NCBI RefSeq assembly: GCF_014203545.1
Contig: NZ_JACHJG010000001.1
Location: forward strand, 868,001 to 932,000
Origin: Streptomyces netropsis
GTDB lineage: Bacteria; Actinomycetota; Actinomycetes; Streptomycetales; Streptomycetaceae
Direction: 5' to 3'
Length of the DNA stretch: 64,000 bases
Made by a program: the position numbers and the translations under genes. The notes beneath the pieces are model-generated. The model worked only from the letters and a program-made list of their open reading frames with translations. It made no database searches and was not told the DNA's origin. Position 1 is the stretch's first letter. Every line of letters starts with the position of its first letter. This document shows, in pieces, positions 18,211 to 30,091 of this stretch.

Positions 18211-21200
18211 ATGCGCCCCTTTTTTGCCGCATCCCACCCCGCCCAGCAGGGGATGTACGACCCGCGCAATGAGCACGACGCCTGTGGCGTGGGCTTTGTC
18301 GCGACCCTGACCGGCGAGGCGAGCCATGCGCTCGTGGAGCAGGCCCTCACCGTCCTGCGCAATCTGGAACACCGCGGCGCCACCGGCTCCGAGCCCGACT
18401 CCGGGGACGGCGCGGGCATTCTTATGCAGGTCCCCGACGCCTTCCTGCGCGAGAGCGTCACCTTCGACCTCCCCGAGGCGGGCGCGTACGCCGTCGGCAT
18501 CGCCTTCCTCCCCGCGGGGGAGGACGGGGCGGGCCCGCAGGCGGACGCCGCCGTCTCACAGATCGAGGCCATCGCCGCCGAGGAGGGCCTCACCGTCCTC
18601 GGCTGGCGCGAGGTTCCCGTCGCTCCCGAACTGCTCGGCAACGGCGCGCGCACCACCATGCCCGCCTTCCGCCAGCTCTTCGTCACGGATCAGCCCGGCG
18701 TCACGGATCAGCCCGGCGTTTCGGATCAGCACGGCGCGACCGACGGCGCGAGCACCGGCCTCGCCCTCGACCGCAAGGCCTTCGTCCTGCGCAAGCGCGC
18801 CGAGCGGGAGGCGGGTGTCTACTTCCCCTCCCTCTCCGCCCGCACCATCGTCTACAAGGGCATGCTCACCACCGGGCAGCTGGAGCCGTTCTTCCCGGAC
18901 CTCTCCGACCGCCGCTGCGCCACCGCCATCGCCCTGGTGCACTCCCGGTTCTCCACCAACACCTTCCCCTCCTGGCCGCTCGCCCACCCGTACCGCTTCG
19001 TCGCCCACAACGGCGAGATCAACACGGTCAAGGGCAACCGCAACTGGATGCGGGCCCGCGAGTCCCAGCTGGCGAGCGAGCTGTTCGGGGACCTGGACCT
19101 GGAGCGGATCTTCCCCGTCTGCACCCCGGACGCCTCCGACTCGGCCTCCTTCGACGAGGTGCTCGAACTCCTCCACCTCGGCGGCCGCTCGCTGCCGCAC
19201 AGCGTGCTGATGATGGTCCCCGAGGCCTGGGAGAACCACGCCTCCATGGACCCGGCCCGGCGCGCCTTCTACCAGTACCACTCCACCCTGATGGAGCCCT
19301 GGGACGGCCCGGCCTGCGTCACCTTCACCGACGGCACCCTCGTCGGCGCCGTCCTCGACCGCAACGGCCTGCGCCCCGGCCGCTACTGGGTCACCGACGA
19401 CGGCCTCGTCGTCCTCTCCTCCGAGGTCGGCGTCCTCGACATCGACCCCGCCAAGGTCGTCCGCAAGGGCCGCCTCCAGCCCGGCCGGATGTTCCTCGTC
19501 GACACCGCCCAGCACCGCATCATCGAGGACGACGAGATCAAGGCGGAGCTCGCCGCCGAGCGGCCCTACGCCGAATGGCTGGAGAGCGGCCTGATCGACC
19601 TGGCCGACCTCCCCGAGCGCGAGCACATCGTGCACACCCACGCCTCGGTCACCCGCCGCCAGCAGACCTTCGGCTACACCGAGGAAGAGCTGCGCGTCAT
19701 CCTCGCGCCCATGGCCAAGGCCGGTGCCGAGCCCATCGGCTCGATGGGCACCGACTCGCCCATCGCCGCCCTCTCCGAGCGCCCCCGGCTGCTCTTCGAC
19801 TACTTCACCCAGCTCTTCGCGCAGGTCACGAACCCGCCGCTGGACGCCATCCGCGAGGAACTGGTCACCTCGTTGATCTCCTCCCTCGGCCCGCAGCGCA
19901 ATCTGCTGGAGCCGACCGCCGCGTCCTGTCGCAGCGTCACCCTGCCCTTCCCCGTCATCGACAACGACGAGCTGGCCAAGCTCATCCACATCAACGCCGA
20001 CGGCGACCTGCCCGGCCTCAAGGCCGCCACCCTCTCCGGCCTCTACCGGGTCAGCGGCGGCGGCGAGGCGCTCGCCGCCCGGATCACCGCGATCCACGCC
20101 GAGGTCGACGCCGCCATCGAGGACGGCGCCCGCCTGATCGTCCTGTCCGACCGGCACTCGGACGCCGAGCACGCACCGATCCCCTCCCTGCTGCTCACCT
20201 CCGCCGTCCACCACCACCTCATCCGCACCAAGCAGCGCACCCAGGTGGGCCTGCTGGTCGAGGCCGGTGACGTCCGCGAGGTGCACCACGTCGCGCTGCT
20301 CGTCGGCTACGGCGCCGCCGCCGTCAACCCCTACCTGGCGATGGAGTCCGTCGAGGACCTGGTCCGGGCCGGCACCTTCCTGCCCGGCATCGAGCCCGAG
20401 ACCGCCATCCGCAACCTCATATACGCCCTCGGCAAGGGCGTGCTGAAGGTGATGTCCAAGATGGGCATCTCCACCGTCGCCTCCTACCGCGGCGCGCAGG
20501 TCTTCGAGGCCGTCGGCCTCGACGAGACCTTCGTCGACACCTACTTCCACGGCACCGCCACCAAGATCGGCGGCGCCGGCCTGGACGTCGTCGCCCAGGA
20601 GGTCGCGGCCCGCCACGCCAAGGCCTACCCGGCCACCGGCATCGCCGCGACGCACCGCCGGCTGGACATCGGCGGCGAGTACCAGTGGCGCCGCGAGGGC
20701 GAGCCGCACCTCTTCGACCCCGACACGGTCTTCCGCCTCCAGCACTCCACCCGCTCCCGGCGCTACGACATCTTCAAGCAGTACACCGAGCGCGTGAACG
20801 AGCAGTCCCAGCGGCTGATGACCTTGCGCGGGCTGTTCGCGCTCAAGGGCGACCGCACCCCCGTGCCCCTCGACGAGGTCGAGCCCGTCAGCGAGATCGT
20901 CAAGCGCTTCTCCACCGGCGCCATGTCGTACGGCTCGATCTCCCGCGAGGCCCACGAGACCCTCGCCATCGCCATGAACCAGCTGGGCGCCAAGTCCAAC
21001 ACCGGCGAGGGCGGCGAGGACCCCGACCGCCTCTACGACCCGGCCCGGCGCTCCAGCATCAAGCAGGTCGCCTCCGGCCGCTTCGGCGTCACCAGCGAAT
21101 ACCTGGTCAACTCCGACGACATCCAGATCAAGATGGCGCAGGGCGCCAAGCCCGGCGAAGGCGGCCAGCTGCCCGGTCACAAGGTCTACCCCTGGGTGGC

Positions 21201-22825
21201 CAAGACCCGGCACTCCACCCCCGGCGTCGGCCTGATCTCCCCGCCCCCGCACCACGACATCTACTCCATCGAGGACCTCGCCCAGCTGATCCACGACCTG
21301 AAGAACGCCAACCCGGCGGCCCGCATCCATGTGAAGCTGGTCTCCGAGGTCGGCGTCGGCACGGTCGCGGCGGGCGTCTCCAAGGCCCACGCCGACGTCG
21401 TGCTGATCTCCGGCCACGACGGCGGCACGGGCGCCTCCCCGCTGACCTCGCTCAAGCACGCCGGCGGCCCCTGGGAGCTCGGCCTCGCCGAGACCCAGCA
21501 GACCCTGCTCCTCAACGGCCTGCGCGACCGCATCGTCGTGCAGACCGACGGCCAGCTCAAGACCGGCCGCGACGTGATCATCGCCGCCCTCCTCGGCGCC
21601 GAGGAGTTCGGCTTCGCGACCGCCCCCCTGGTCGTCTCCGGCTGCGTCATGATGCGCGTCTGCCACCTGGACACCTGCCCGGTCGGCATCGCCACCCAGA
21701 ACCCGGTGCTGCGCGAGCGGTTCTCCGGCAAGGCCGAATTCGTCGTCAACTTCTTCGAGTTCATCGCCGAGGAGGTCCGCGAACTCCTCGCCGAGCTGGG
21801 CTTCCGCACCCTGGAGGAGGCCGTCGGCCACGCCGAACTCCTCGACACGGCCAAGGCCGTGACCCACTGGAAGGCCCAGGGCCTGGACCTGGCACCGCTG
21901 CTGCACGTGCCCGAGCTGCCCGCCGGCGCCGTCCGGCACCGGGTCACCGAGCAGGACCACGGCCTGGCCAAGGCCCTCGACAACGAGCTGATCGAGCTCG
22001 CCGCCGACGCCCTCGCCGCCGGGTCCGCCGAGGACGCCCAGCCCGTACGGGCCCAGGTCGCGATCCGCAACATCAACCGCACCGTCGGCACCATGCTCGG
22101 CCACGAGGTGACCAAGAAGTTCGGCGGCGCGGGACTGCCCGACGACACCATCGACATCACCTTCACCGGCTCCGCCGGCCAGTCCTTCGGCGCCTTCCTG
22201 CCGCGCGGCGTCACGCTGCGCCTGGAGGGCGACGCCAATGACTACGTCGGCAAGGGCCTCTCCGGCGGCCGCGTCGTCGTCCGCCCCGACCGCGGCGCCG
22301 ACCACCTCGCCGAGTACTCCGTCATCGCCGGCAACACCCTCGCCTACGGAGCCACCGGCGGCGAGATGTACCTCCGCGGCCGCGTCGGCGAACGGTTCTG
22401 CGTCCGCAACTCCGGCGCCACCGTCGTCTCCGAGGGCGTGGGCGACCACGGCTGCGAGTACATGACGGGCGGCCGGGCCGTCGTCCTCGGCGAGACCGGA
22501 CGCAACTTCGCGGCCGGCATGTCCGGCGGCGTCGCGTACGTCATCGACCTGGACCCCCACAACGTCAACAAGGAGCTGACCGCCGCCGTCGACACCCTCG
22601 ACGCCGACGACCGGCAGTGGCTGCACGACGTCGTGCGCCGCCACCACGAGGAGACCGCCTCCACCGTCGCGGCGAAGCTCCTCGCCGACTGGGACACGGC
22701 CGTGACCCGCTTCAGCAAGGTCATCCCGGCCACGTACAAGGCAGTGCTCGCCGCCAAGGACGCCGCCGAGCGAGCGGGGCTCTCCGAGACGGAGACCCAC
22801 GAGAAGATGATGGAGGCGGCGACTC

Positions 22826-22833
<8 letters not shown>
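18211..22833 (+). CDS. gltB: Glutamate synthase large subunit
   Basis: This 1540-residue enzyme makes two glutamates from glutamine and 2-oxoglutarate with GltD. The class II amidotransferase nucleophile is Cys25 ([10 protein letters not shown]), made N-terminal after propeptide removal. The FMN barrel follows, with the 3Fe-4S cysteines in [17 protein letters not shown]. The C-terminal beta-helix (GXGXG-like, [22 protein letters not shown]) is complete. ATG 18211 follows GGGAG with five-base spacing. ATG 18190 without a ribosome site is the alternative (1547 residues). An unusual 18-bp tandem repeat at 18682-18735 inserts TDQPGV units. The stop overlaps gltD. Confidence 0.97.
18682..18735 (+). 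repeat. 18-bp tandem repeat inside gltB
   Basis: Three consecutive 18-base units begin at 18682, 18700 and 18718, each encoding a variant of V-T-D-Q-P-G. The first two are identical (GTCACGGATCAGCCCGGC) and the third has changes. The repeat keeps the frame and lies in the amidotransferase domain, just before [15 protein letters not shown]. Confidence 0.9.
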
Positions 22834-24286
<1,453 letters not shown>

Positions 24287-24297
24287 CCCGGCCGACT

Positions 24298-24369
24298 CCC
24301 GGCGGCCTTCGGCCCGCCGGGCCCCTGCACGCGGCGCCCGCCTTTCCCCGACCGGGGGCGGGCGCCGCG
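24298..24369. terminator. Two terminator hairpins between gltD and the convergent locus
   Basis: The first stem is 8 bp (24298-24305 with 24314-24321). The second is a perfect 13-bp stem (24330-24342 with 24357-24369). They lie between the converging gltD and 24441 genes and suit a bidirectional terminator. Confidence 0.75.
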
Positions 24370-24440
24370 GTCATTCCCGGGGCTCCGCCCGGACCCAGGT
24401 CCTCGAACGCCGCGAAGGGGCGGGTAGGGGAAGTCCCTCC

Positions 24441-25112
24441 TCAGCCGTCCAGCTTCCGCGCCACCAGGTCCCGGAACTCCACCCGCGCGTCCTCCGTGTA
24501 CACCCCCACGTTCCCCTTCAGCAGCGGGCGCTCCCGGTCCTCGAAGGCGACCAGCCCCCGACCGTCCACGCTGACCTCCATCCGGGCCCCCCGCTGGGCG
24601 ACCCGGACGTCGGACCACGAGCCGATCGGGAACTTCCCGCCCCCGGTCGCCAGGAAGCGCTGCCCCCCGGGGTAGGCGGGGTCGCGCTTGCCCAGCTCCC
24701 AGCCGTTCGGCTTGAGGGTGATGTAGTAGAAGTGCTCCGGGTCGGTGTACGCCCAGACCAGCCACGGCACCTCCCACGGGTTGGGCCGGGGCACGCGCAG
24801 CTGGGCGACCGTCCGCATCCTGGCGCGGAAGTCCACGTCGGTGTACGCGGCGGTGGAGACGATCAGCCCCGCGTGGGTCTCCTCGGGCACCCGGGACGGC
24901 ATGGGGGAGAGGGCCAGGGCGTCCTCGCTGCCCACGTTGTCCCCGTGGCCGTCGAACACCGACCGCCACGGACCGTGGACCGACCCCTCGGCCCACGGCC
25001 GGTCCGGCGCGTCGTCACCGCCTCCCCACAGACCGTTCACCGCGAAGGCGACGCCCACGAGCACGGCGGCGGCGAGCAGCGTGAGACCGAGGAGCCGGTG
25101 AACTCTCGTCAT
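24441..25112 (-). CDS. Secreted or membrane-anchored ConA-like protein of the polysaccharide locus
   Basis: This 223-residue protein has an N-terminal signal anchor (about residues 7-28) followed by a beta-rich domain (residues about 45-220). Phrases such as FYYITLKPNGWELGKRD, GSWSDVRVAQRGARMEVSVDG and GNVGVYTEDARVEFRDLVA are typical of concanavalin A-like lectin/glucanase-fold (DUF1080- or LamG-like) modules. I cannot assign catalytic residues. Its ATG overlaps the stop of the epimerase gene upstream (25109-25112), so it is part of that operon and probably binds or trims the polysaccharide outside the cell. Confidence 0.75.
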   Translation of the reverse strand: MTRVHRLLGLTLLAAAVLVGVAFAVNGLWGGGDDAPDRPWAEGSVHGPWRSVFDGHGDNVGSEDALALSPMPSRVPEETHAGLIVSTAAYTDVDFRARMRTVAQLRVPRPNPWEVPWLVWAYTDPEHFYYITLKPNGWELGKRDPAYPGGQRFLATGGGKFPIGSWSDVRVAQRGARMEVSVDGRGLVAFEDRERPLLKGNVGVYTEDARVEFRDLVARKLDG

Positions 25113-26302
25113 GCCGTCGAGTATGACCCCGGACCGTCGGGGCGACTGGCGATCAGCGGACCCGACGGCGGTTCCGTCCCGGCGTCCGCCCCGAAGTCCT
25201 CGGCGAGTTGGGCCACGATCCGGTCGGTGGCGTGCCCGTCCCCGAAGGGGTTCCCGGCGGTCGCCATCCGCTCGTACGCCTCCGCGTCATCCAAAAGGTG
25301 GACGGCCGCGTTGAGGATGACTTCCGGCTCGGTGCCCACCAGTTTCGCCGCGCCCGCCTCGACGGCCTCGGGCCGTTCGGTGGTCGTCCGCAGGACCAGG
25401 GCCGGCTTGGCGAGGCTCGGTGCCTCCTCCTGGATGCCGCCGGAATCGGTCAGTACGAGATCGCAGGCGGCGAGGGTCGCGGAGAAGTCGAGATAGCCCA
25501 GCGGCTCGACGACACGGATGTTCGGGTGGTCGGTCAGCTCCGGGAGCAGCGCGTCGCGGACGGCCGGGCTCTTGTGGAGCGGCACCACCATCTCGACGTC
25601 ACCGCGGTCGGCGAGCCGCCGCATGGCCTTGCCCATGGCCCGCATCTTGTCGCCCTGGTTCTCCCGGCGGTGCAGGGTGAGCAGGACCCGCCGCAGCTCC
25701 GTGCGGAAGAGGCTGTGCCCGGTGCCCTCCTCGAGCACCCACAGCAGGTTGTCGATGACGGTGTTGCCGGTGGTGAACACCTGGGTGGCCGGGACGCCCT
25801 CGGCGGTCAGGTGCTGGGCGGCGCGGGGCGTGGGGGCGAAGTGCCAGCGGGCGAGCCGCCCGATGAGCCGCCGGTTGGCCTCCTCGGGGAAGGGGTTGTC
25901 CAGCACCCCCGTGCGCAGCCCGGCCTCCACGTGGGCGACGGGGATGTGTTCGTAGAAGGCGGCGAGCGCGCCGGTCAGCGCGGTGGTGGTGTCGCCCTGG
26001 ACGACGACGAGGTCCGGGCGCTGCTCGCGGACCACGTCGCCGAGGCCGTCGACGAGCCGGGCCGTCAGCTTCGAGAGGTCCTGCCGGTCGCGCATCACGT
26101 CGAGTTCCGTGCGGACCTCGACCCGCAGGAGGTCCAGCATCTGGTGCAGCATCTCGCGGTGCTGGCCGGTGGTGACGACGATGGGTTCGAAGAGCGGGGA
26201 GGCGGCCATGGCGCGGGCCACGGGCGCCAGTTTGATGGCCTCCGGACGGGTGCCCAGTACGAGCATGGCCCGTACGGGCGCACTGATGATGTTCGGGGAC
26301 AT
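25109..26302 (-). CDS. wecB: UDP-N-acetylglucosamine 2-epimerase (non-hydrolysing)
   Basis: This 397-residue GT-B-fold enzyme interconverts UDP-GlcNAc and UDP-ManNAc. Expected motifs are GTRPEAIKLAPV, VQGDTTTAL, HVEAGLRTG and TLHRRENQGD, and the C-terminal TDSGGIQEEAPSL with PALVLRTTTERPE binds the UDP moiety. It implies that the neighbouring synthase can be supplied with UDP-ManNAc. It is followed by the ConA-like gene with a four-base overlap and preceded, 85 bases away, by the GT2 gene on the same strand. Confidence 0.93.
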   Translation of the reverse strand: MSPNIISAPVRAMLVLGTRPEAIKLAPVARAMAASPLFEPIVVTTGQHREMLHQMLDLLRVEVRTELDVMRDRQDLSKLTARLVDGLGDVVREQRPDLVVVQGDTTTALTGALAAFYEHIPVAHVEAGLRTGVLDNPFPEEANRRLIGRLARWHFAPTPRAAQHLTAEGVPATQVFTTGNTVIDNLLWVLEEGTGHSLFRTELRRVLLTLHRRENQGDKMRAMGKAMRRLADRGDVEMVVPLHKSPAVRDALLPELTDHPNIRVVEPLGYLDFSATLAACDLVLTDSGGIQEEAPSLAKPALVLRTTTERPEAVEAGAAKLVGTEPEVILNAAVHLLDDAEAYERMATAGNPFGDGHATDRIVAQLAEDFGADAGTEPPSGPLIASRPDGPGSYSTA

Positions 26303-26387
26303 GGGTCTCCCTAGGCAGGGGTAACTGCGGGCGGATGGCGGGTGGTTGCCGTGCGCGTGGTGCGCCGCGTGGTTCGTCGCGCGTGAT

Positions 26388-27641
26388 TCAGGTGCGCGCG
26401 GTCTTGAGCCAGGTCTGCTTGCCGGTGAGCATCCGCCACAGGCCCATCCACCCGGCGGCGAACCAGATGTAGCCGTAGAAGATGAAGACGTGCGAGAGCA
26501 GGATCGCGCGCAGCAGCCCGAGGTCGCGTTCGCGCCGGTGGTAGACGAACCCGTACGCGTACGCCGCCGTGAAGGACAGGACGTACGGTCCGAGGATCCA
26601 CATCGGGGAGATCAGCGGGTGTCCGGCCTGGACGGAGCCGACGACCGTGCCGGCCGTGGCGACGAGGAAGGACAGCGGCAGCAGTGAGGTGAGCAGGATC
26701 AGCACCGGGCTGGAGAGGTGGTACAGCAGGTCCAGCGCGGGCCGGGTGGGGATGTCGCGCAGGATCGTCGGCACCAGCCCCGCCGACTGCAGATGGCCCT
26801 GGAACCAGCGGGACCGCTGGCGCACCAGCCGGCGTACGTCGAGGACGGCCTGCTGGGAGACCGCCGCGGCGGTGCAGTGCTGATTGGTCCAGCCGTGCGC
26901 GATCAGCCGCACCCCGAGGTCGAGGTCCTCGGTCAGGGAGTCGCTCCACGGGCCGCTGCCGTCCTCGCCCATGAGGCTGTCGAGCGCGGCGAGCCGCATG
27001 AACTGGCCGTTGCCGCCCATCCCGACGCTGCCGATGTAGCGGCGGGCCTTCTGGAAGATGTCGCCGTAGATCACGAACTCCATGTCCTGGAGCCGGGCGA
27101 GCAGGCCCTTGTCGCGGTTGTACATCCGGACACCGATCTGGGTGCCCCCGGTACGCGGGTTGTCGAAGAAGGGGTCGACCGACTGGACCACGTGCTGGTC
27201 CAGTCGGCCGTCCGCGTCCACGACGCAGACGATGACGTCGCGCGGATCGTGGCCGTCGAGGATGCCCGACGCCCGGAGATGGCGGATGCCGTTGTTGAGG
27301 GCCGCGCCTTTTCCTTTCCGGGCGTCCGGTAAATACCGCTGGAGCAGATGGACCCGCTCGGGGTCGGCGGCCCGCGCGATGGCCGCCGTGCCGTCGTCCG
27401 AGGCGTCGTCGATGACCAGGGCGATGAATTTACCGGCTGGCAGGGCAGTAATACGGGCGAGACTTTCGGCGAGCACCGTCTCCTCGTTCAGACAGGCGAG
27501 GAGAAAGATATAGAAACGCTCCTCCCGGGGGCCGCGTTTACGTCGGGTGCGGCGTCTGGAGAGAACGAAGAGCGTGGTGTTGTAGCCGCCGGCCATCACG
27601 ATGATGGCAATGCTGGCCCAGATGAGGATTTGGGAGATCAT
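26388..27641 (-). CDS. Processive family 2 glycosyltransferase (polysaccharide synthase)
   Basis: This 417-residue membrane protein has one N-terminal helix, a GT-A catalytic domain and about four C-terminal helices. All four motifs of processive GT2 synthases are visible: IDDASDDGT, VVDADG, LTEDLDLG and RQRSRWFQG (QxxRW). The family polymerises and extrudes polysaccharides such as PNAG, hyaluronan or cellulose. The gene overlaps a 66-residue membrane protein upstream and lies before wecB. With UDP-ManNAc likely available, the product may be a HexNAc polymer. The sugar identity cannot be read from the sequence. Confidence 0.9.
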   Translation of the reverse strand: MISQILIWASIAIIVMAGGYNTTLFVLSRRRTRRKRGPREERFYIFLLACLNEETVLAESLARITALPAGKFIALVIDDASDDGTAAIARAADPERVHLLQRYLPDARKGKGAALNNGIRHLRASGILDGHDPRDVIVCVVDADGRLDQHVVQSVDPFFDNPRTGGTQIGVRMYNRDKGLLARLQDMEFVIYGDIFQKARRYIGSVGMGGNGQFMRLAALDSLMGEDGSGPWSDSLTEDLDLGVRLIAHGWTNQHCTAAAVSQQAVLDVRRLVRQRSRWFQGHLQSAGLVPTILRDIPTRPALDLLYHLSSPVLILLTSLLPLSFLVATAGTVVGSVQAGHPLISPMWILGPYVLSFTAAYAYGFVYHRRERDLGLLRAILLSHVFIFYGYIWFAAGWMGLWRMLTGKQTWLKTART

Positions 27642-27838
27642 GACCGTTCACCGAGATTTCGCACGGCGAACCACAGTTTGACCGATATAAGAGTCAGCGC
27701 GATCGCGCAATACAGCAGGAATCCGGCCCCGGCAGCTTCCTGCAGTCCCCGGGCAAAGGGGATGCCCGGCAGCACCTCGGGAGCCGCCGTCAGCCCGGCC
27801 ATAGGCAGGACTGTCCCCAGAGCGGGTTTTCCGTACAT
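27638..27838 (-). CDS. Small membrane protein coupled to the GT2 synthase
   Basis: This 66-residue protein has one strong helix (AGAGFLLYCAIALTLISVKLWFAV, about residues 36-58) and ends with a basic tail. ATG 27838 is preceded on the minus strand by GGGGGGAACCC. Its TGA overlaps the GT2 ATG, so the two are translationally coupled. I see no sequence family. By position it could be an accessory subunit of the synthase, comparable in role to PgaD in PNAG systems, which is inference only. Confidence 0.7.
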   Translation of the reverse strand: MYGKPALGTVLPMAGLTAAPEVLPGIPFARGLQEAAGAGFLLYCAIALTLISVKLWFAVRNLGERS

Positions 27839-28159
27839 GGGTTCCCCCCCATTTTTCGCCTCACTTGAGGCGTGCGGAGGGAAAGTATCAGACTCAACCG
27901 GTCTTCTTGTCTGACTTGGTGGGAGTTGTTTGATCGGAATCTCAAATTCTCGGGACCTAACGGTAATTAGGCCTGCTGGGGCGAGTGTGTGACGGGTGTG
28001 ATCTATGGTCTGTACCAATGTGGCTGTCGGGAAATGAACGCTCTGGATCGTTGTTGTCTATTGACATCGGTGAAACCCGACAAGAAGAATCTGTCAACTG
28101 TCGGGCCTCCGAACTCGCGGAGGTGGCGGCACGGGTTCGTGAAAACAGGGGGGAACCTC
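27839..28159. promoter_or_regulatory. AT-rich divergent promoter region of the polysaccharide locus
   Basis: About 320 bases separate the minus-strand synthase operon from the plus-strand deacetylase gene and are clearly lower in GC than their surroundings. A consensus -35 box TTGACA is at 28061-28066, with AAGAAT about 18 bases downstream. TGTCAA at 28092-28097 makes an inverted TTGACA pair. No coding sequence is convincing here. Confidence 0.45.
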
Positions 28160-28162
28160 GTG

Positions 28163-30091
28163 ATGAGGAAAATGAGAAGGAGATCAGGGATTTCCCGGAT
28201 CTCCATGGTCTTCATGCTGATCGCCGCCCTATGGGGCGGCGTTGCGCTTTCCAGCGCGCAAGCGGCAAAAGACCCGGGTGACCGGCCGTGGCCGCAGCAT
28301 CTGAAGGGCATCGACCCGGTGTCGCTGTCCGGCCCCAAACCCGCCGAGCTGAAGGCCTGGGCCAGGGCCCGGCTCGCCAACGACAAGAAGCGCCGCGCGG
28401 GCACCCTCGCCATCCGGCCCGCCAAGCCCGCAGCGCCGGCCGGGACGGCCACGCCCGCGGCGAAGCCCGCGAGTTCGTCCGGGGGCACCACGACGCGCAC
28501 GGCGCTCTTCACGAAGCCGGCCGCTCCCGCCAAGGCGGCCACCCGGGCCGTCCAGGCCGCCGCCCCCGCCCAGGCCTCGGCCCTCGTGCTGTACGACACG
28601 GCCGGTCCCTACGGACACCTGGGTGAGCTGTACGCGATGGCGGCGGCCAACCTGGCCGGCCACTTCGGCACCGTCACCGCCAAGCCCGTCTCCGCCTACA
28701 CCCCGGGCATGGTCGAGCAGTACACCGCCACGGTCTACCTCGGCTCCACCTACTACGGGGGTTCCCTCCCCGACGCCATCCCCGCCGCCTTCTACCAGGA
28801 CGCCCTGGCCACCAGCCGTCCCGTAACCTGGATCGGCGACAACATCTGGGGAATGGCCAACGCCGTCGGCGTCTCGGCCTTCCAGCAGGCGTACGGCTGG
28901 GACCCGACCAACTCGTACTACGAGCAGGGCGGCACCGTCGGACGGATCGACCGCGTCGACTACAAGGGACAGCAGCTGACCCGGAAGATCCCGACCGGCT
29001 TCGACAGCGGAGTGCTGCACCCCGCCCTCTCCACCGGCCCCGGCTTCCCCCAGGTCACCCAGCTCGCCGAGGCCACGGACGCCATCTCCGGCGACACCAG
29101 CCCCTGGGCGATCCGCTCACGCAATCTCACCTACCTGGGCGAGATCCCGTTCAGCTACGTCTCCGAGACCGACCGCGTCATCGTCTTCGAGGACCTGCTC
29201 TTCGACGTGCTCGCCCCGCAGACCGCCGAGCGGCACCGGGCCTTCGTCCGGCTGGAGGACATCAGCCCCGAAGCCGACCCGGCCCAGCTGCGGGCCATGG
29301 CCGACTACCTCCGCTCCGCCCAGGTCCCCTACGGGATCAACGTCATCCCCGTCTACACCGACCCCAAGGGCGCCTACAACAACGGCGTGCCCAAGACCTC
29401 CACCCTGGCCCAGCGCCCCCAGGTCGTCGCCGCCATCAAGTACATGCTCCAGCGCGGCGCGGTCCTGATGAACCACGGCAACACCCACCAGTACGGCAAC
29501 GTCGCCAACCCGTACAACGGCGTCACCGGCGACGACTTCGAGTTCTTCCGCGCCCACGTCGACGCCGGCGACAACGTCGTCTACGACGGGCCGGTCCCCG
29601 AGGACTCCACCGTCTGGGCACAGGCCCGCGTCACCAGCGGCCTCGCCGCCTTCACCGCCGCGGGACTGCCCAAACCCACCCTGTGGACCACCCCGCACTA
29701 CGCCGCCTCCGCCACCGACTACCGCGTCTTCGGGCAGAACTTCTCCGCCCGGCTCGAACGGTCGCTGTACTTCGCGGGCACGCTCAGTGGCGGCACCGTG
29801 AATCCCGGCCGTTACATCGGCCAGTTCTTCCCGTACGCGGTGAAGGACGTCTACGGTACGACCGTGCTCCCCGAGAACCTCGGCAACTACGAGCCCGAGC
29901 CGTACAACAACCACCCGGCCCGGCTGCCCGCCGACCTGATCAACTCCGCCAAGGCGAATCTGGCGGTGCGGGACGGCGTGGCCAGCTTCTTCTACCACCC
30001 GTACTTCGCGGTGGAACCGCTCAAGCAGACGATCGACGGCATCCGCGCCCTCGGCTACACCTTCGTCGCCCCAGCGGACCTCAGCCAGTGA
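28163..30091 (+). CDS. Exported DUF2334 polysaccharide deacetylase-like protein
   Basis: This 642-residue protein has a signal peptide (basic MRKMRRRSG then a hydrophobic stretch ending AQAAKD), an Ala/Pro-rich linker to about residue 130 and a large extracytoplasmic region. FVRLEDISPEADPAQLRAMADYL begins a DUF2334 domain, a relative of NodB-type deacetylases, and NHGNTHQYGN supplies the His-containing motif expected of metal-dependent deacetylases. GTG 28160 directly before the ATG is an alternative start with a similar ribosome site (GGGGGG). The TGA overlaps the next gene's GTG. It probably modifies the polymer made by the divergent synthase. Confidence 0.83.
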   Translation: MRKMRRRSGISRISMVFMLIAALWGGVALSSAQAAKDPGDRPWPQHLKGIDPVSLSGPKPAELKAWARARLANDKKRRAGTLAIRPAKPAAPAGTATPAAKPASSSGGTTTRTALFTKPAAPAKAATRAVQAAAPAQASALVLYDTAGPYGHLGELYAMAAANLAGHFGTVTAKPVSAYTPGMVEQYTATVYLGSTYYGGSLPDAIPAAFYQDALATSRPVTWIGDNIWGMANAVGVSAFQQAYGWDPTNSYYEQGGTVGRIDRVDYKGQQLTRKIPTGFDSGVLHPALSTGPGFPQVTQLAEATDAISGDTSPWAIRSRNLTYLGEIPFSYVSETDRVIVFEDLLFDVLAPQTAERHRAFVRLEDISPEADPAQLRAMADYLRSAQVPYGINVIPVYTDPKGAYNNGVPKTSTLAQRPQVVAAIKYMLQRGAVLMNHGNTHQYGNVANPYNGVTGDDFEFFRAHVDAGDNVVYDGPVPEDSTVWAQARVTSGLAAFTAAGLPKPTLWTTPHYAASATDYRVFGQNFSARLERSLYFAGTLSGGTVNPGRYIGQFFPYAVKDVYGTTVLPENLGNYEPEPYNNHPARLPADLINSAKANLAVRDGVASFFYHPYFAVEPLKQTIDGIRALGYTFVAPADLSQ

